The notes beneath the pieces are model-generated. The model was given only the letters and a program-made list of their open reading frames with translations. It ran no database searches and was not told where the DNA came from. A stretch of 64,000 nt of DNA from Clostridium aestuarii (lineage in GTDB: Bacteria > Bacillota > Clostridia > Clostridiales > Clostridiaceae). The stretch spans positions 682,001 to 746,000 of the forward strand of contig NZ_JAPQER010000002.1 in the NCBI RefSeq assembly GCF_026735135.1, read 5' to 3'. Positions within the stretch are counted from its first letter, which is position 1; every line of letters starts with the position of its first letter. Below are positions 1 through 7,838 of the stretch, piece after piece. Both the position numbers and the translations under genes were made by a program.

Positions 1-116
1 TTTTTTTTGAATTCTTTAATTCCTATTATCTTTTCTATTTTTTTATCAAAAATTATCACTTTATCCTTTAATAGTTCTTTTTTTGTTAATATTACGCCGT
101 TTATTATTGCTTTCAC
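1..116 (-). CDS. nagA: N-acetylglucosamine-6-phosphate deacetylase, N-terminal fragment (cut by window start)
   Basis: Only the first 38 codons are inside the window. They begin at a GTG preceded by GAGGAG at nine bases; an in-frame ATG at 125 touches the ribosome binding site and is less likely. The peptide starts VKAIINGVILTKKE and continues DKVIIFDKKIEKI, the opening beta-sandwich pattern of NagA amidohydrolases, which remove acetate from GlcNAc-6-P in amino-sugar catabolism. It directly follows a GntR-type gene on the same strand, 43 bases away, as expected for a nag operon. The assignment rests on this short N-terminus and the neighbour, so another amidohydrolase is possible. Confidence 0.6.
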   Translation of the reverse strand, partial: MKAIINGVILTKKELLKDKVIIFDKKIEKIIGIKEFKK

Positions 117-159
117 GGCTATCATCTCCTCATTTTCAATATTCTATTAAAAATCTTTA

Positions 160-891
160 TTAAGTCAAAATCACTTCATACTTATATTTATCACTCCTAT
201 ATATTTCTTTTGTATGCTCTATTGGAACTCCATTTTCTAAATAGGTTACTCTTCTAAACATAAGTGCTAGAGAATTCATATCTTGTTCTAAGAGTTTTGC
301 TTCATATTCATTAAGCATTATAGGTTCTATTGTTTGCTTTGCCTTTTCAAATACATACCTATACTCTTCTTCTAAAATTTCATAAAGTGATCTCCCTTCT
401 AACATTTCTCTTGTTATATTAGAACACAATTTTTGTGGAAGCCACACTGTTTCAATTGCAAAAGGCTCTCCATTTATTATTCTTAATCTGTTAATTTCTA
501 TTACATTAGGTTTATCTTCATTATCTATATTAAGAACTTCTCTATCATATTTAGTAGCTAATTTTATTTTAAAGGAAAGAATTTTTGTATCTGCTCTCAA
601 ACCCTTTTCTATCATTTGTTCAGTAAATCCTTTGAGTTGAAGTTGCTGTTTTCCCTTTATTTCTGCAACAAAGGTTCCTTTCCCTTGTTCACGATAAAGA
701 TACCCTTCATTTACTAAAGCCATTACTGCTTTATTTACCGTCATCCTACTCACATCTTGTATTTCGCATATTTCTCTTTCTGGTGGTATAAGTTCGCCTG
801 ATTTTAATTCCCTATTTTCTATCATTTCCTGCAATATTTCTTTTATCTGATAATATAGAGGAAGAGGATTAGTTTTACATACCTTTTTCAA
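160..891 (-). CDS. nagR: GntR/HutC-family transcriptional regulator, probably NagR
   Basis: A 243-residue protein with an N-terminal GntR winged helix-turn-helix (about residues 8-78, with PPEREICEIQDVSRMTVNKA) and a UTRA effector domain (about 95-238). This is the HutC/NagR architecture, in which a sugar phosphate releases the repressor from DNA. The start is TTG at 891 because GAGGAG lies eight bases upstream and no nearer ATG fits. The next gene on the strand is a nagA start, so control of GlcNAc use by GlcN-6-P or GlcNAc-6-P is a reasonable inference. Palindromes just upstream (937-981) could be its own operator. The family is clear; the NagR function is inferred. Confidence 0.8.
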   Translation of the reverse strand: MKKVCKTNPLPLYYQIKEILQEMIENRELKSGELIPPEREICEIQDVSRMTVNKAVMALVNEGYLYREQGKGTFVAEIKGKQQLQLKGFTEQMIEKGLRADTKILSFKIKLATKYDREVLNIDNEDKPNVIEINRLRIINGEPFAIETVWLPQKLCSNITREMLEGRSLYEILEEEYRYVFEKAKQTIEPIMLNEYEAKLLEQDMNSLALMFRRVTYLENGVPIEHTKEIYRSDKYKYEVILT

Positions 892-936
892 TTTTTTCGC
901 TCCTCACTAGTATTTTTTAATACTAAAATAATTACA

Positions 937-981
937 TATATGAATATATTCATATACAACATATTGATATGTTGTATATAC
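937..981. promoter_or_regulatory. Overlapping palindromes upstream of nagR, candidate operator
   Basis: A perfect 20-base palindrome (937-956, core ATGAATATATTCAT) overlaps an inverted repeat with 13-base arms and a 2-base spacer (952-964 and 967-979, arm ATATACAACATAT). The right end contains GTATATAC (974-981) within TTGGTATATACAA on the minus strand, which resembles the GT-N-TA-N-AC core of HutC/NagR-family sites. Position in the nagR leader suggests autoregulation; binding itself is not shown. Confidence 0.45.
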
Positions 982-1000
982 CAATTATATAGCAAAATAA

Positions 1001-1032
1001 AACTTCTTAAATTCTAAAATTCTTAAGAAGTT
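1001..1032 (-). terminator. Intrinsic terminator of the L,D-transpeptidase gene
   Basis: Ten-base arms AACTTCTTAA (1001-1010) and TTAAGAAGTT (1023-1032) are followed on the minus strand by TTATTTT. It starts 18 bases beyond the gene's stop codon. Confidence 0.75.
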
Positions 1033-1049
1033 CTATTCTTAATTTTTCA

Positions 1050-1424
1050 TTATATGATTTTCACTATGGTTCCTATAGGCACTGTATTGGCTAGTTCTAA
1101 CACATCCTTATTATACATTCTTATACATCCATTTGAAACTGCTTTTCCTATAGAACCAGGATTATTAGTACCATGAATTCCATATCCTTTAATACTTAAG
1201 CCTAACCATCTAACGCCAAAAGGTCCACCAGGATTAACAGCTCTATTAATAATTCTAAATATACCTTTTGGTGTGGGTGTTGATGGTTTCCCCACAGCCA
1301 CAGGATATGTTTTTAAAATTCTATTATTCTGGTAAAGTGTAAGCGTAAATATTTTGGTATTTACAAGAATTTTATAGAAATATCTATCTAATCTATACAT
1401 ATAATATCCAGGAAACATAAACAT
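1050..1424 (-). CDS. L,D-transpeptidase, YkuD domain only
   Basis: A 124-residue protein made of one YkuD catalytic domain. It carries HGTN at residues 84-87 and the active-site block SNGCIRM with Cys100, and ends [10 protein letters not shown] as these domains do. Such enzymes form 3-3 peptidoglycan cross-links, are beta-lactam-tolerant, or attach groups to the wall. No signal peptide, SH3 or LysM domain is visible; the N-terminus [12 protein letters not shown] is only mildly hydrophobic, so how it is exported is unclear. The residue before Gly-Cys is Asn rather than the more usual His. It has its own terminator and stands alone between divergently organised units. Confidence 0.85.
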   Translation of the reverse strand: MFMFPGYYMYRLDRYFYKILVNTKIFTLTLYQNNRILKTYPVAVGKPSTPTPKGIFRIINRAVNPGGPFGVRWLGLSIKGYGIHGTNNPGSIGKAVSNGCIRMYNKDVLELANTVPIGTIVKII

Positions 1425-1667
1425 ATGTGTCCCTCCAAATATTACTATCTATACATTTTATTCACCTTACCACATTATGTACTCCAAAATTTATATGTTT
1501 TGCTTAATAAACTTTTATTTTTTACACAAACTAAAAATGTATTTCAAAAATCTTATATTAACAAATTTATACGTTATTATTGAAAAGTTTATCTGAAAAC
1601 TATATAATTATTCACATGTATATACATTTGCATGTACATAATAAATTAAAAAACGAGGGCTTTGAAA

Positions 1668-2687
1668 ATGAAACAAACAAAAGATATTTTTAGAAAATTC
1701 TTTAAAAGATATGCCTTAGATGCACTTAGTGCAATGGCTTTAGGACTTTTTGCTTCTTTGATAATAGGTCTTATTTTGTCACAGTTATCCAAAATACCAG
1801 GACTTGCTTTTATAAAAGATTTTGCAAATATTGTTTCTGCAAAATCGCCTGTTGTTGGTTCTGCTATAGGCGTAGCTATTGCTCATGGATTAAAATGTGC
1901 TCCTCTCACTATGTTTTCTTCAGCAGCAACTGGAGCTTTTGGTTATTCTCTTGGTGGACCAGTAGGTGCATATATAGCTGCCGTAATTGGTGCTGAATTT
2001 GGAAATCTAATTTCTAATAAAACAAAAATAGATATTATACTAGTTCCTTCAATAACAATAATTACAGGATGCATCGCTGGTAAGTTTGTTGGCCCATACA
2101 TATCAACATTTATGACAAATATTGGTGAACTTATAAATGTAGCTACAACTCTACGTCCTATTCCTATGGGGATTGCTGTTTCATCTCTTATGGGTATTGC
2201 TCTTACTATGCCAATAAGTAGTGCAGCTATTGCAATATCTCTAAATTTAACAGGTCTTGCAGCTGGTGCAGCAACAGTTGGTTGTTGTGCTCAAATGGTA
2301 GGATTTGCAATATCAAGTTATAGAGAAAATAAAACATCTGGTCTTATTTCTCAAGGTATTGGAACTTCAATGCTTCAAGTCGCTAATATTTTTAAAAATC
2401 CTTTAATATTCATTCCACCAACACTTGCTGGTGCTATTATTGGACCAATATCTACTACTATATTCAAAATGGAAAATATCTCTATTGGAGCAGGAATGGG
2501 TACCAGTGGTTTAGTAGGACCTTTAGGTACTTTTACAGCAATGCAGGGAACCGAAGTAGCATATACATTAATTTTAAAAATAATATTATTACAATTTATT
2601 GCACCTGCTGTTCTTTCTTTTATCTTCTCTGAGTTCATGAGAAAAAAAGGTTGGATTAAATTTGGAGATATGGATTTAAGTTTATAA
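1668..2687 (+). CDS. PTS IIC-like membrane transporter (PTS_EIIC_2 family)
   Basis: A 339-residue, very hydrophobic protein with about eight to ten membrane segments and Gly/Ala-rich loops such as GGPVGAYIAAVIGAEFGN and GTSGLVGPLGTFTAMQG, typical of the PTS_EIIC_2 family of sugar-permease-like proteins. The ATG at 1668 is chosen because GAGGG lies eight bases upstream; a TTG two codons earlier would sit almost on it. No IIA, IIB or sugar-metabolism gene is adjacent, so it is an orphan permease and its substrate is unknown. Members are often annotated as PTS components although they lack the phosphorylated domains. Confidence 0.75.
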   Translation: MKQTKDIFRKFFKRYALDALSAMALGLFASLIIGLILSQLSKIPGLAFIKDFANIVSAKSPVVGSAIGVAIAHGLKCAPLTMFSSAATGAFGYSLGGPVGAYIAAVIGAEFGNLISNKTKIDIILVPSITIITGCIAGKFVGPYISTFMTNIGELINVATTLRPIPMGIAVSSLMGIALTMPISSAAIAISLNLTGLAAGAATVGCCAQMVGFAISSYRENKTSGLISQGIGTSMLQVANIFKNPLIFIPPTLAGAIIGPISTTIFKMENISIGAGMGTSGLVGPLGTFTAMQGTEVAYTLILKIILLQFIAPAVLSFIFSEFMRKKGWIKFGDMDLSL

Positions 2688-2694
2688 AAATACT

Positions 2695-2731
2695 CTATAG
2701 GGTAGCATTTTTAAAATTGTCTACCCTATAG
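2695..2731. terminator. Bidirectional terminator between the PTS IIC-like gene and thiH
   Basis: Eleven-base perfect arms CTATAGGGTAG (2695-2705) and CTACCCTATAG (2721-2731). On the minus strand the stem is followed by AGTATTTTTAT, fitting termination of the thiamine operon. The plus-strand side is weaker. Confidence 0.65.
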
Positions 2732-2771
2732 GATACACTTTATTATAAATTAAAGTATTTTATTAGTTATG

Positions 2772-3875
2772 TTAAATTGGCATCCAATCTTTAAAAACAG
2801 GTTGATATCCTATTTTTAACAATCCTTGTCTTACTTCTTCAACACTCCTACCATCTATTATATCAAATTGAGGATCACTTTTTTTGTTAGAGGTATGTCC
2901 ACCCACTTCTGTAGAAACTCCTGCCGATATTTTGTTAACCCCTAGTGGTATTAAATTGTTTTTAAATTCTGCACTTTCTCTTGTAGTCATTGTTATCCCT
3001 AAACGAGGTAAAAACACTCTGCATGCTAATACCATTTGAACTATATTTCTATCATTTGCATCATGTATCTCTGTAAAACTTCCTACATGAGGTCTTATTC
3101 TAGGAAGTGCAACTGCTATATCAACATCAGAATATTTATCTTGAAGATATTTAGCATGAAGTCCTACATAGAAAAATTCTTTTCTCCAATCATCCAATCC
3201 TAAAAGAGCACCTATACATACACTTCTCATTTTAGCTTTACAAACTCTTTCTGGAGCATCTAACCTAAACATATATTTCTTTTTAGGACCTGCAATATGT
3301 ACCTTATCATATATTTCTTCATTATAAGTCTCTTGAAACATAGCAAAACCATCTACTCCAGCTTCAGCAAGTTGATTATATTCTTCTTGTTCAAGAGCAT
3401 ATACCTCTATAGATATAGAATCAAAATATTTTTTTAATATTTTAACCGCATCAATCATATAAGAAACTGGTGTTTCTTTTCTTGATGAACCAGTTAAAAT
3501 AAGAATATGTCTTAATCCTGTATCATGAATTCTTCTAGCTTCTTCTTCTATCTCTTTCATTGTAAGTTTTTTTCTTTTTATATGATTCGTATAATTAAAA
3601 CCACAATAAGCACATTTGTTCACACAATAATTTGCTAGATACATTGGTGTAAATAACATTACAGCTTTTCCAAAATTATTTAATGTCAACTGATGAGCCT
3701 TTTCAGCTATTTCTTCAAAATAATTTTCCGCAGCAGGAGATAGTAACGTTAAAAAATCATATACATCTAATTTATGCTTATTTATAACTCTTAAAACATC
3801 TTCATCAGTTATATTTCCCCAAAAATTTTCAAAATCAAATTCTTTATATTTTAAATATTCATTGTAGAAACTCAT
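2772..3875 (-). CDS. thiH: 2-iminoacetate synthase (tyrosine lyase)
   Basis: A 367-residue radical-SAM enzyme that cleaves tyrosine to dehydroglycine (2-iminoacetate) and p-cresol for thiazole assembly, the oxygen-independent route expected in an anaerobe. The cluster motif is CVNKCAYC (Cys84, Cys88, Cys91), followed by a ThiH/BATS-type C-terminus. The ATG at 3875 is preferred over one at 3896 because AAGGAGAGG lies nine bases upstream of it; this also removes an overlap with thiG. It is the last gene of the TPP-regulated operon, behind thiG. Confidence 0.93.
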   Translation of the reverse strand: MSFYNEYLKYKEFDFENFWGNITDEDVLRVINKHKLDVYDFLTLLSPAAENYFEEIAEKAHQLTLNNFGKAVMLFTPMYLANYCVNKCAYCGFNYTNHIKRKKLTMKEIEEEARRIHDTGLRHILILTGSSRKETPVSYMIDAVKILKKYFDSISIEVYALEQEEYNQLAEAGVDGFAMFQETYNEEIYDKVHIAGPKKKYMFRLDAPERVCKAKMRSVCIGALLGLDDWRKEFFYVGLHAKYLQDKYSDVDIAVALPRIRPHVGSFTEIHDANDRNIVQMVLACRVFLPRLGITMTTRESAEFKNNLIPLGVNKISAGVSTEVGGHTSNKKSDPQFDIIDGRSVEEVRQGLLKIGYQPVFKDWMPI

Positions 3876-3879
3876 TTTT

Positions 3880-4656
3880 TTATGCCTCTCCTTCATTTAA
3901 AAATCCTGTTAAAGGTGAAGATGCACTTGCATATTTTCTCACTGCTCCTGCCTTTGCAAGATAAGCCATTCTTCCTGCCTTTACTGCAAAATTAAAAGCT
4001 TGTGCCATTTCAACTGGGTTTTCTGCAGTAGCTATTGCTGTATTTACCAAAACTGCTTCTGCTCCCATTTCCATGGCTTGTGCCGCTTCTGATGGTTTAC
4101 CTATACCTGCATCTACAACTATGGGAAGATTTATTTCATCAATTAATATTTGAACTATTTCTTTAGTTCTTATCCCTCTGTTAGTTCCAATTGGAGCTCC
4201 TAAAGGCATAACTGCTGCTGCACCAGCATTCACTAATCTTTTAGCATCCATTAAATCTGGATTAATATAAGGTAAAACAGTAAATCCTTCTTTAACTAGA
4301 ATTTCTGTAGCTTTTATTGTCTCCAAATTATCTGGAAGTAAATATTTGTTATCAGATATAACTTCAATTTTAATCCAATTTCCACACCCACTAGCTTTAG
4401 CTAATTTTGCTATTCTAACAGCTTCTTCTGCATTTCTAGCCCCTGAAGTATTTGGAAGAAAGATTCTATCTTTAGGTATATATTCTAAAACATTTTCTTC
4501 TTTATAAGTAATGTCAACTCTTCTTAACGCCATAGTTATTACTTGTGATTCTGATTTTTCTATAACCTTTGTAAGCATTTTTTTATCTGGAAATTTACCT
4601 GTTCCAATAAACAACCTATTTTTAAGTTCTATTCCATCAATTTTTAAATTATCCAT
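3880..4656 (-). CDS. thiG: Thiazole synthase
   Basis: A 258-residue TIM-barrel protein that condenses deoxyxylulose-5-P, dehydroglycine and ThiS thiocarboxylate into the thiazole phosphate carboxylate. It has the FIGTGKFPD start, the Schiff-base lysine in WIKIEVISD (Lys96) and the phosphate-binding [20 protein letters not shown] region. The ATG at 4656 is chosen because AGGAG lies eight bases upstream; the longer frame starts with a GTG within the ribosome binding site. It sits between thiF and thiH and matches the usual family length. Confidence 0.95.
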   Translation of the reverse strand: MDNLKIDGIELKNRLFIGTGKFPDKKMLTKVIEKSESQVITMALRRVDITYKEENVLEYIPKDRIFLPNTSGARNAEEAVRIAKLAKASGCGNWIKIEVISDNKYLLPDNLETIKATEILVKEGFTVLPYINPDLMDAKRLVNAGAAAVMPLGAPIGTNRGIRTKEIVQILIDEINLPIVVDAGIGKPSEAAQAMEMGAEAVLVNTAIATAENPVEMAQAFNFAVKAGRMAYLAKAGAVRKYASASSPLTGFLNEGEA

Positions 4657-4667
4657 AATTAACACTC

Positions 4668-5474
4668 CTATATATTTTTTTCTTTCATTATTAATCTTAG
4701 AACTGTATTAGCTTGATGGTTAGCTGCAATAGCAACTCTTGGAGCCATCAAACCACACCCTTGCTTTGCTTCATTAGTTTCATCACCAATTAAATAAAAA
4801 TTTTCATTAACTTTTTTAGTTTTTATAGTATTATTAGAAAAATATCCAGCCATTCCTGAAGCAGCCACTACAATTTTATCCCTTTTATTGCTTAATATTA
4901 CATTAACTAATGCAGCTTTAGCCTGTGGATTATCAAAAGCTTCAACTATAATATCCACACCTTCAAAAATACTTAATGCATTTTCCTGTGTAATATATTC
5001 ATTTTTAATTTCTACTTCTACAAAAGGATTAATTTCTGAAATAAGTTCCTTCATGGCTTCTGTTTTTGTCACACCTAAATGTTTTATTAAATACTGCTGC
5101 CTATTTAAATTACTAGGCTCAACTATATCAAAGTCTACTAATACAAGTTTGCCTATTCCTATTCTTGCAAGAGATACTGCTACATTTGAGCCAAGTCCTC
5201 CTAAACCAGCAATTCCTACACAGGCTTTCTTAACCTTTTCATGTACCTTTGGAGTATGTCGTGCAACTAAAAGATTTTCTAATTCTTCTTTAGTTGGAAC
5301 TTCTCCTTTTTTTATTAAAATAACTTTATCGTTATCTTTCAAAGTGAAATCTTCTTTTATAATAAATCCATTTAAAATAACTACATCTGCATCTTTCTTA
5401 AAAACATCTCTAATTTCATAAACAGTAGCATTCTCTTCTAGAGTAAATTTTTTTTCATTTACAAATATATTCAT
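4668..5474 (-). CDS. thiF: ThiS adenylyltransferase ThiF with an N-terminal ThiS-like domain
   Basis: A 268-residue E1-like enzyme that activates the ThiS C-terminus with ATP. The E1 fold has the nucleotide motif [11 protein letters not shown] (about residues 87-97), DxD-type [16 protein letters not shown] and the AFDNPQAK region. Residues 1-60 look like a degenerate ubiquitin-like ThiS/MoaD fold ([20 protein letters not shown]) without a terminal Gly-Gly, the ThiS-like_ubi arrangement known from clostridial ThiF. CxxC zinc pairs seen in E. coli ThiF are absent. The ATG at 5474 is used because GGAGG in the end of thiS is eight bases upstream; the coding regions then overlap nothing but its binding site. 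Confidence 0.9.
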   Translation of the reverse strand: MNIFVNEKKFTLEENATVYEIRDVFKKDADVVILNGFIIKEDFTLKDNDKVILIKKGEVPTKEELENLLVARHTPKVHEKVKKACVGIAGLGGLGSNVAVSLARIGIGKLVLVDFDIVEPSNLNRQQYLIKHLGVTKTEAMKELISEINPFVEVEIKNEYITQENALSIFEGVDIIVEAFDNPQAKAALVNVILSNKRDKIVVAASGMAGYFSNNTIKTKKVNENFYLIGDETNEAKQGCGLMAPRVAIAANHQANTVLRLIMKEKNI

Positions 5475-5478
5475 ATAA

Positions 5479-5673
5479 TCAGCCTCCACCTACAAAGCTT
5501 ATAATTTCAATTTTATCCTCTTTGTTAAGTATAAACTCATTGTATTTTTCTTTTGAAACTATTTCTAAATTAACTTCTACAACCACCTTGTCCATATTTA
5601 AATCAAACTTTTTAATAAGTTCTTCTATATTCATTCCTTCATTAAACTTTACTTCTTTACCATTAACTATCAT
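5479..5673 (-). CDS. thiS: Sulfur carrier protein ThiS
   Basis: A 64-residue ubiquitin-like protein ending FVGGG; the last two glycines are the thiocarboxylate site. It begins MIVNGKEVKF and follows the beta-grasp pattern of ThiS. It receives adenylate from ThiF and delivers sulfur to ThiG. GGGGAGGG precedes the ATG. It lies five bases upstream of thiF and about 107 bases downstream of tenI. Confidence 0.95.
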   Translation of the reverse strand: MIVNGKEVKFNEGMNIEELIKKFDLNMDKVVVEVNLEIVSKEKYNEFILNKEDKIEIISFVGGG

Positions 5674-5733
5674 GTATATCTACCCTCCCCTCATGTTTTT
5701 ATATGAAAATATATGAAAATTAATTTAATTCAA

Positions 5734-5757
5734 AACATTGCAACTTTCATCAATGTT
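5734..5757 (-). terminator. Small hairpin between tenI and thiS
   Basis: Arms AACATTG (5734-5740) and CAATGTT (5751-5757), followed on the minus strand by TTGAATTAAATT. It may lower read-through from tenI into thiSFGH or mark an RNA processing site; the U-run is weak. Confidence 0.3.
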
Positions 5758-5780
5758 GCTTTACCCAAAATTTTATCTTA

Positions 5781-6371
5781 TTAGCGTATACTATCTTTTA
5801 ATATTTTTGTAGCTGCATAAGGGTTTTTATCTGCCATAATATAAGACATTACTGCAATTCCATCAATACCTGCACAAATAACTTCTTGTGCATTTTTTTC
5901 ATTTATACCACCTAAACCTATTAAAGTTATACCAATATTCTCTCTAATTTTTTTAATAAAATTTATTCCCCTAGGTTTTAACCCCTTCTTACAGTCTGTT
6001 TCATATACATGGCTTGCAAACACATAATCAGCTCCATTTTTTTCTGCTAATACTGCTTCTTCTAAACTGTGTACTGAAACTCCTACTAGACCATCAAACT
6101 CATGTTTTTGTTCCATAAATTTTTTAAATCCTATATGAATTCCGTGTGCTTTTATTTTTTTAGCTACATCCATATTTCCATTAATTATTAATTTTACATT
6201 TTTATTTTCTATAATATCTTTAATCTTATCTGCAATTGGAAGCAATTCTTCAAAAGATAAATCTTTTTCTCTAAGAATAACAGCATCTACTCCTCCATCA
6301 GCAGCCTCTTTTATAACACTATATAAATCACCCGCTTTTATAATATTTCTATTGGTTATAAGGTATAACAT
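5781..6371 (-). CDS. tenI: Thiazole tautomerase TenI
   Basis: A 196-residue TIM-barrel protein of the ThiE/TenI superfamily. It matches TenI rather than ThiE: it has SVHSLEEA followed by HVYETDCKKG with His121, the position of the tautomerase histidine, where ThiE has a GPIFPTxTK-type loop. The ThiE substrate motifs INDR and HLGQ are replaced by INGN and HIGF. TenI aromatises the thiazole carboxylate made by ThiG. It is the first gene after the TPP riboswitch, consistent with a thiazole-only operon. Automatic annotation would probably call it thiamine phosphate synthase. No ThiE was seen in this window. Confidence 0.8.
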   Translation of the reverse strand: MLYLITNRNIIKAGDLYSVIKEAADGGVDAVILREKDLSFEELLPIADKIKDIIENKNVKLIINGNMDVAKKIKAHGIHIGFKKFMEQKHEFDGLVGVSVHSLEEAVLAEKNGADYVFASHVYETDCKKGLKPRGINFIKKIRENIGITLIGLGGINEKNAQEVICAGIDGIAVMSYIMADKNPYAATKILKDSIR

Positions 6372-6429
6372 CTTGTTTTTACTACCTTTAAATTGTTTTA
6401 TTATAATTCTCTCTCCTCTCTAATACCTA

Positions 6430-6462
6430 AAAAAATAAAAGCTTACCTATAGGCAAGCTTTT
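6430..6462 (-). terminator. Terminator of the TPP riboswitch expression platform
   Basis: On the minus strand AAAAGCTTGCC and GGTAAGCTTTT (6437-6462) form a stem with one G-U pair, followed by ATTTTTTT. It lies between the aptamer and tenI, so TPP binding would favour termination. Confidence 0.8.
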
Positions 6463-6502
6463 ATATAAATATATTAGAATTTACTTTAATTTATAATAGT
6501 GC

Positions 6503-6588
6503 TTTCCTACGCTAATACTAATTATTTCAGGTTCGAAGAATTCCGATACAAATCGGTCTCAGCCATATATTATGGCACTCCTAGCAAC
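6503..6588 (-). promoter_or_regulatory. TPP (THI element) riboswitch
   Basis: The minus strand reads TAGGAGTGCC, then GGCTGAGA, then ACCTGAA followed by ATTAGTATTAGCGTAGGAAAGC. These match the conserved TPP aptamer blocks (GGGGUGCC, CUGAGA, ACCUGAU, GCGNAGGGA) in order and spacing. It precedes tenI-thiSFGH and a terminator, so it represses thiazole synthesis when TPP is plentiful. Confidence 0.95.
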
Positions 6589-6617
6589 TTTTAACTTTAT
6601 TTAATTTTTACGTGTAT

Positions 6618-6646
6618 ATTATAACTTAATATACTATATTTGTAAA
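6618..6646 (-). promoter_or_regulatory. Sigma-A-type promoter of the thiamine operon
   Basis: Minus-strand TTTACA (6641-6646) and TATAAT (6618-6623) are separated by 17 bases. Transcription would begin near 6611, about 25 bases ahead of the TPP aptamer. Confidence 0.65.
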
Positions 6647-6684
6647 GGAAAAATAAATTCAGAATTATTATATAATAAATAAGA

Positions 6685-6714
6685 TTGTATTTTTAATAAT
6701 AATTATTATATAAT
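6685..6714 (+). promoter_or_regulatory. Possible promoter of ldh
   Basis: TTGTAT (6685-6690) and TATAAT (6709-6714) with an 18-base spacer. The region is almost pure A+T, so chance matches are likely. Confidence 0.35.
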
Positions 6715-6780
6715 ATACAATATACAATATTATATTGTAATTAAATAAAATTATTTTAATTTTAAATAGAGGTGAATATT

Positions 6781-7728
6781 ATGAATACTAAACGTACTAA
6801 AATATCAATAATAGGGGCAGGATATGTAGGAGCAACTTCTGCTTATGCACTTATGATGGCTGGATTTGCATCTGAAATTGTTATTGTAGATATAAACAAA
6901 GAAAAAGCAGTTGGAGAAGCTATGGATTTATCTCACGGTGTATCCTTTCTAAAACCAGTAGAAGTATATGCTGGAAACTATAAAGACACTGCTGATTCTG
7001 ATATAGTAATCATAACTGCTGGAGCAGCTCAAAAGCCTGGCGAAACAAGATTAGACTTAATAAATAAAAATTTTGATATATTTAAAAAAATCATTCCTCA
7101 AATTGTAAAATATAATCCAAATGCTATATTACTTGTTGTTGCAAATCCTGTAGATATACTAACTTATATAACTTATAAGCTTTCTGGTTTTCCAAAAGAA
7201 AGGGTTATTGGTTCTGGTACTGTTCTTGATACTTCAAGATTCAAGCATCTATTAAGTGAACATTTTAATATAGATGATAGAAATATTCACACATATATAA
7301 TAGGTGAGCATGGAGATTCTGAGGTGGCAACTTGGAGTTTAACTAATATAGGTTGTATGAATATAAATTACTACTGCAATAATATATGTAAAAAGTGTGA
7401 TGGATTATCAAAATATGAAATCCATGAAAGTGTAAAGAATGCAGGCTATGAAATTATCAACAAAAAGGGAGCAACTTATTTCGCTGTAGGATTAGCAATA
7501 AAAAGAATAGTTGAAGCTATATTAAGAGATGAAAACTCTATTTTAACGGTTTCAAGTCTACTTGAAGGACAATATGGAATAAATGATGTTTATGTAGGTA
7601 TTCCAACAATAGTAGGATCTAGTGGAATAAAGAAAGTACTGGAAGTTCCCTTAAATGAAGAAGAATTAATTAAATTTAAAGATTCAGCAACTCACTTAAA
7701 AGGATATATTGATAAATTAAAATTTTAA
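6781..7728 (+). CDS. ldh: L-lactate dehydrogenase
   Basis: A 315-residue NAD-dependent enzyme reducing pyruvate to lactate. It has the Rossmann motif IGAGYVG, the substrate-loop Gln84 and Arg90 in AAQKPGETR, and catalytic His177 in GEHGDSE. The glutamine in that loop marks lactate rather than malate dehydrogenase. The ATG at 6781 is used; the upstream GTG is part of the binding site AGAGGTG. The insertion [13 protein letters not shown] (about residues 198-210) is cysteine-rich compared with usual LDHs. It is monocistronic with its own terminator, and no Rex-like operator was recognised. Confidence 0.93.
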   Translation: MNTKRTKISIIGAGYVGATSAYALMMAGFASEIVIVDINKEKAVGEAMDLSHGVSFLKPVEVYAGNYKDTADSDIVIITAGAAQKPGETRLDLINKNFDIFKKIIPQIVKYNPNAILLVVANPVDILTYITYKLSGFPKERVIGSGTVLDTSRFKHLLSEHFNIDDRNIHTYIIGEHGDSEVATWSLTNIGCMNINYYCNNICKKCDGLSKYEIHESVKNAGYEIINKKGATYFAVGLAIKRIVEAILRDENSILTVSSLLEGQYGINDVYVGIPTIVGSSGIKKVLEVPLNEEELIKFKDSATHLKGYIDKLKF

Positions 7729-7768
7729 TATTATATAATAAATTTCAAATCAACATATAAATTAAAAT

Positions 7769-7813
7769 AAATGGACTATATATGCTTATTTAAGCTATAT
7801 ATAGTCCATTTTT
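7769..7813. terminator. Bidirectional terminator between ldh and the ABC permease
   Basis: Long stem with arms containing ATGGACTATATA and TATATAGTCCAT, followed by TTTTTAATT on the plus strand and TTTATTTTAATTT on the minus strand. It can end both convergent transcripts. Confidence 0.8.
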
Positions 7814-7838
7814 AATTAAAATATTCTTCATAAATATA

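Noticed and set aside
4888..5421. A 177-codon plus-strand frame opposite thiF
   Set aside because: Shadow of thiF: long open antisense frames are common over codon-biased genes here, and thiF has full family motifs.
5781..6371. Naming this gene thiE
   Set aside because: The catalytic-loop histidine and lost ThiE motifs fit TenI better.
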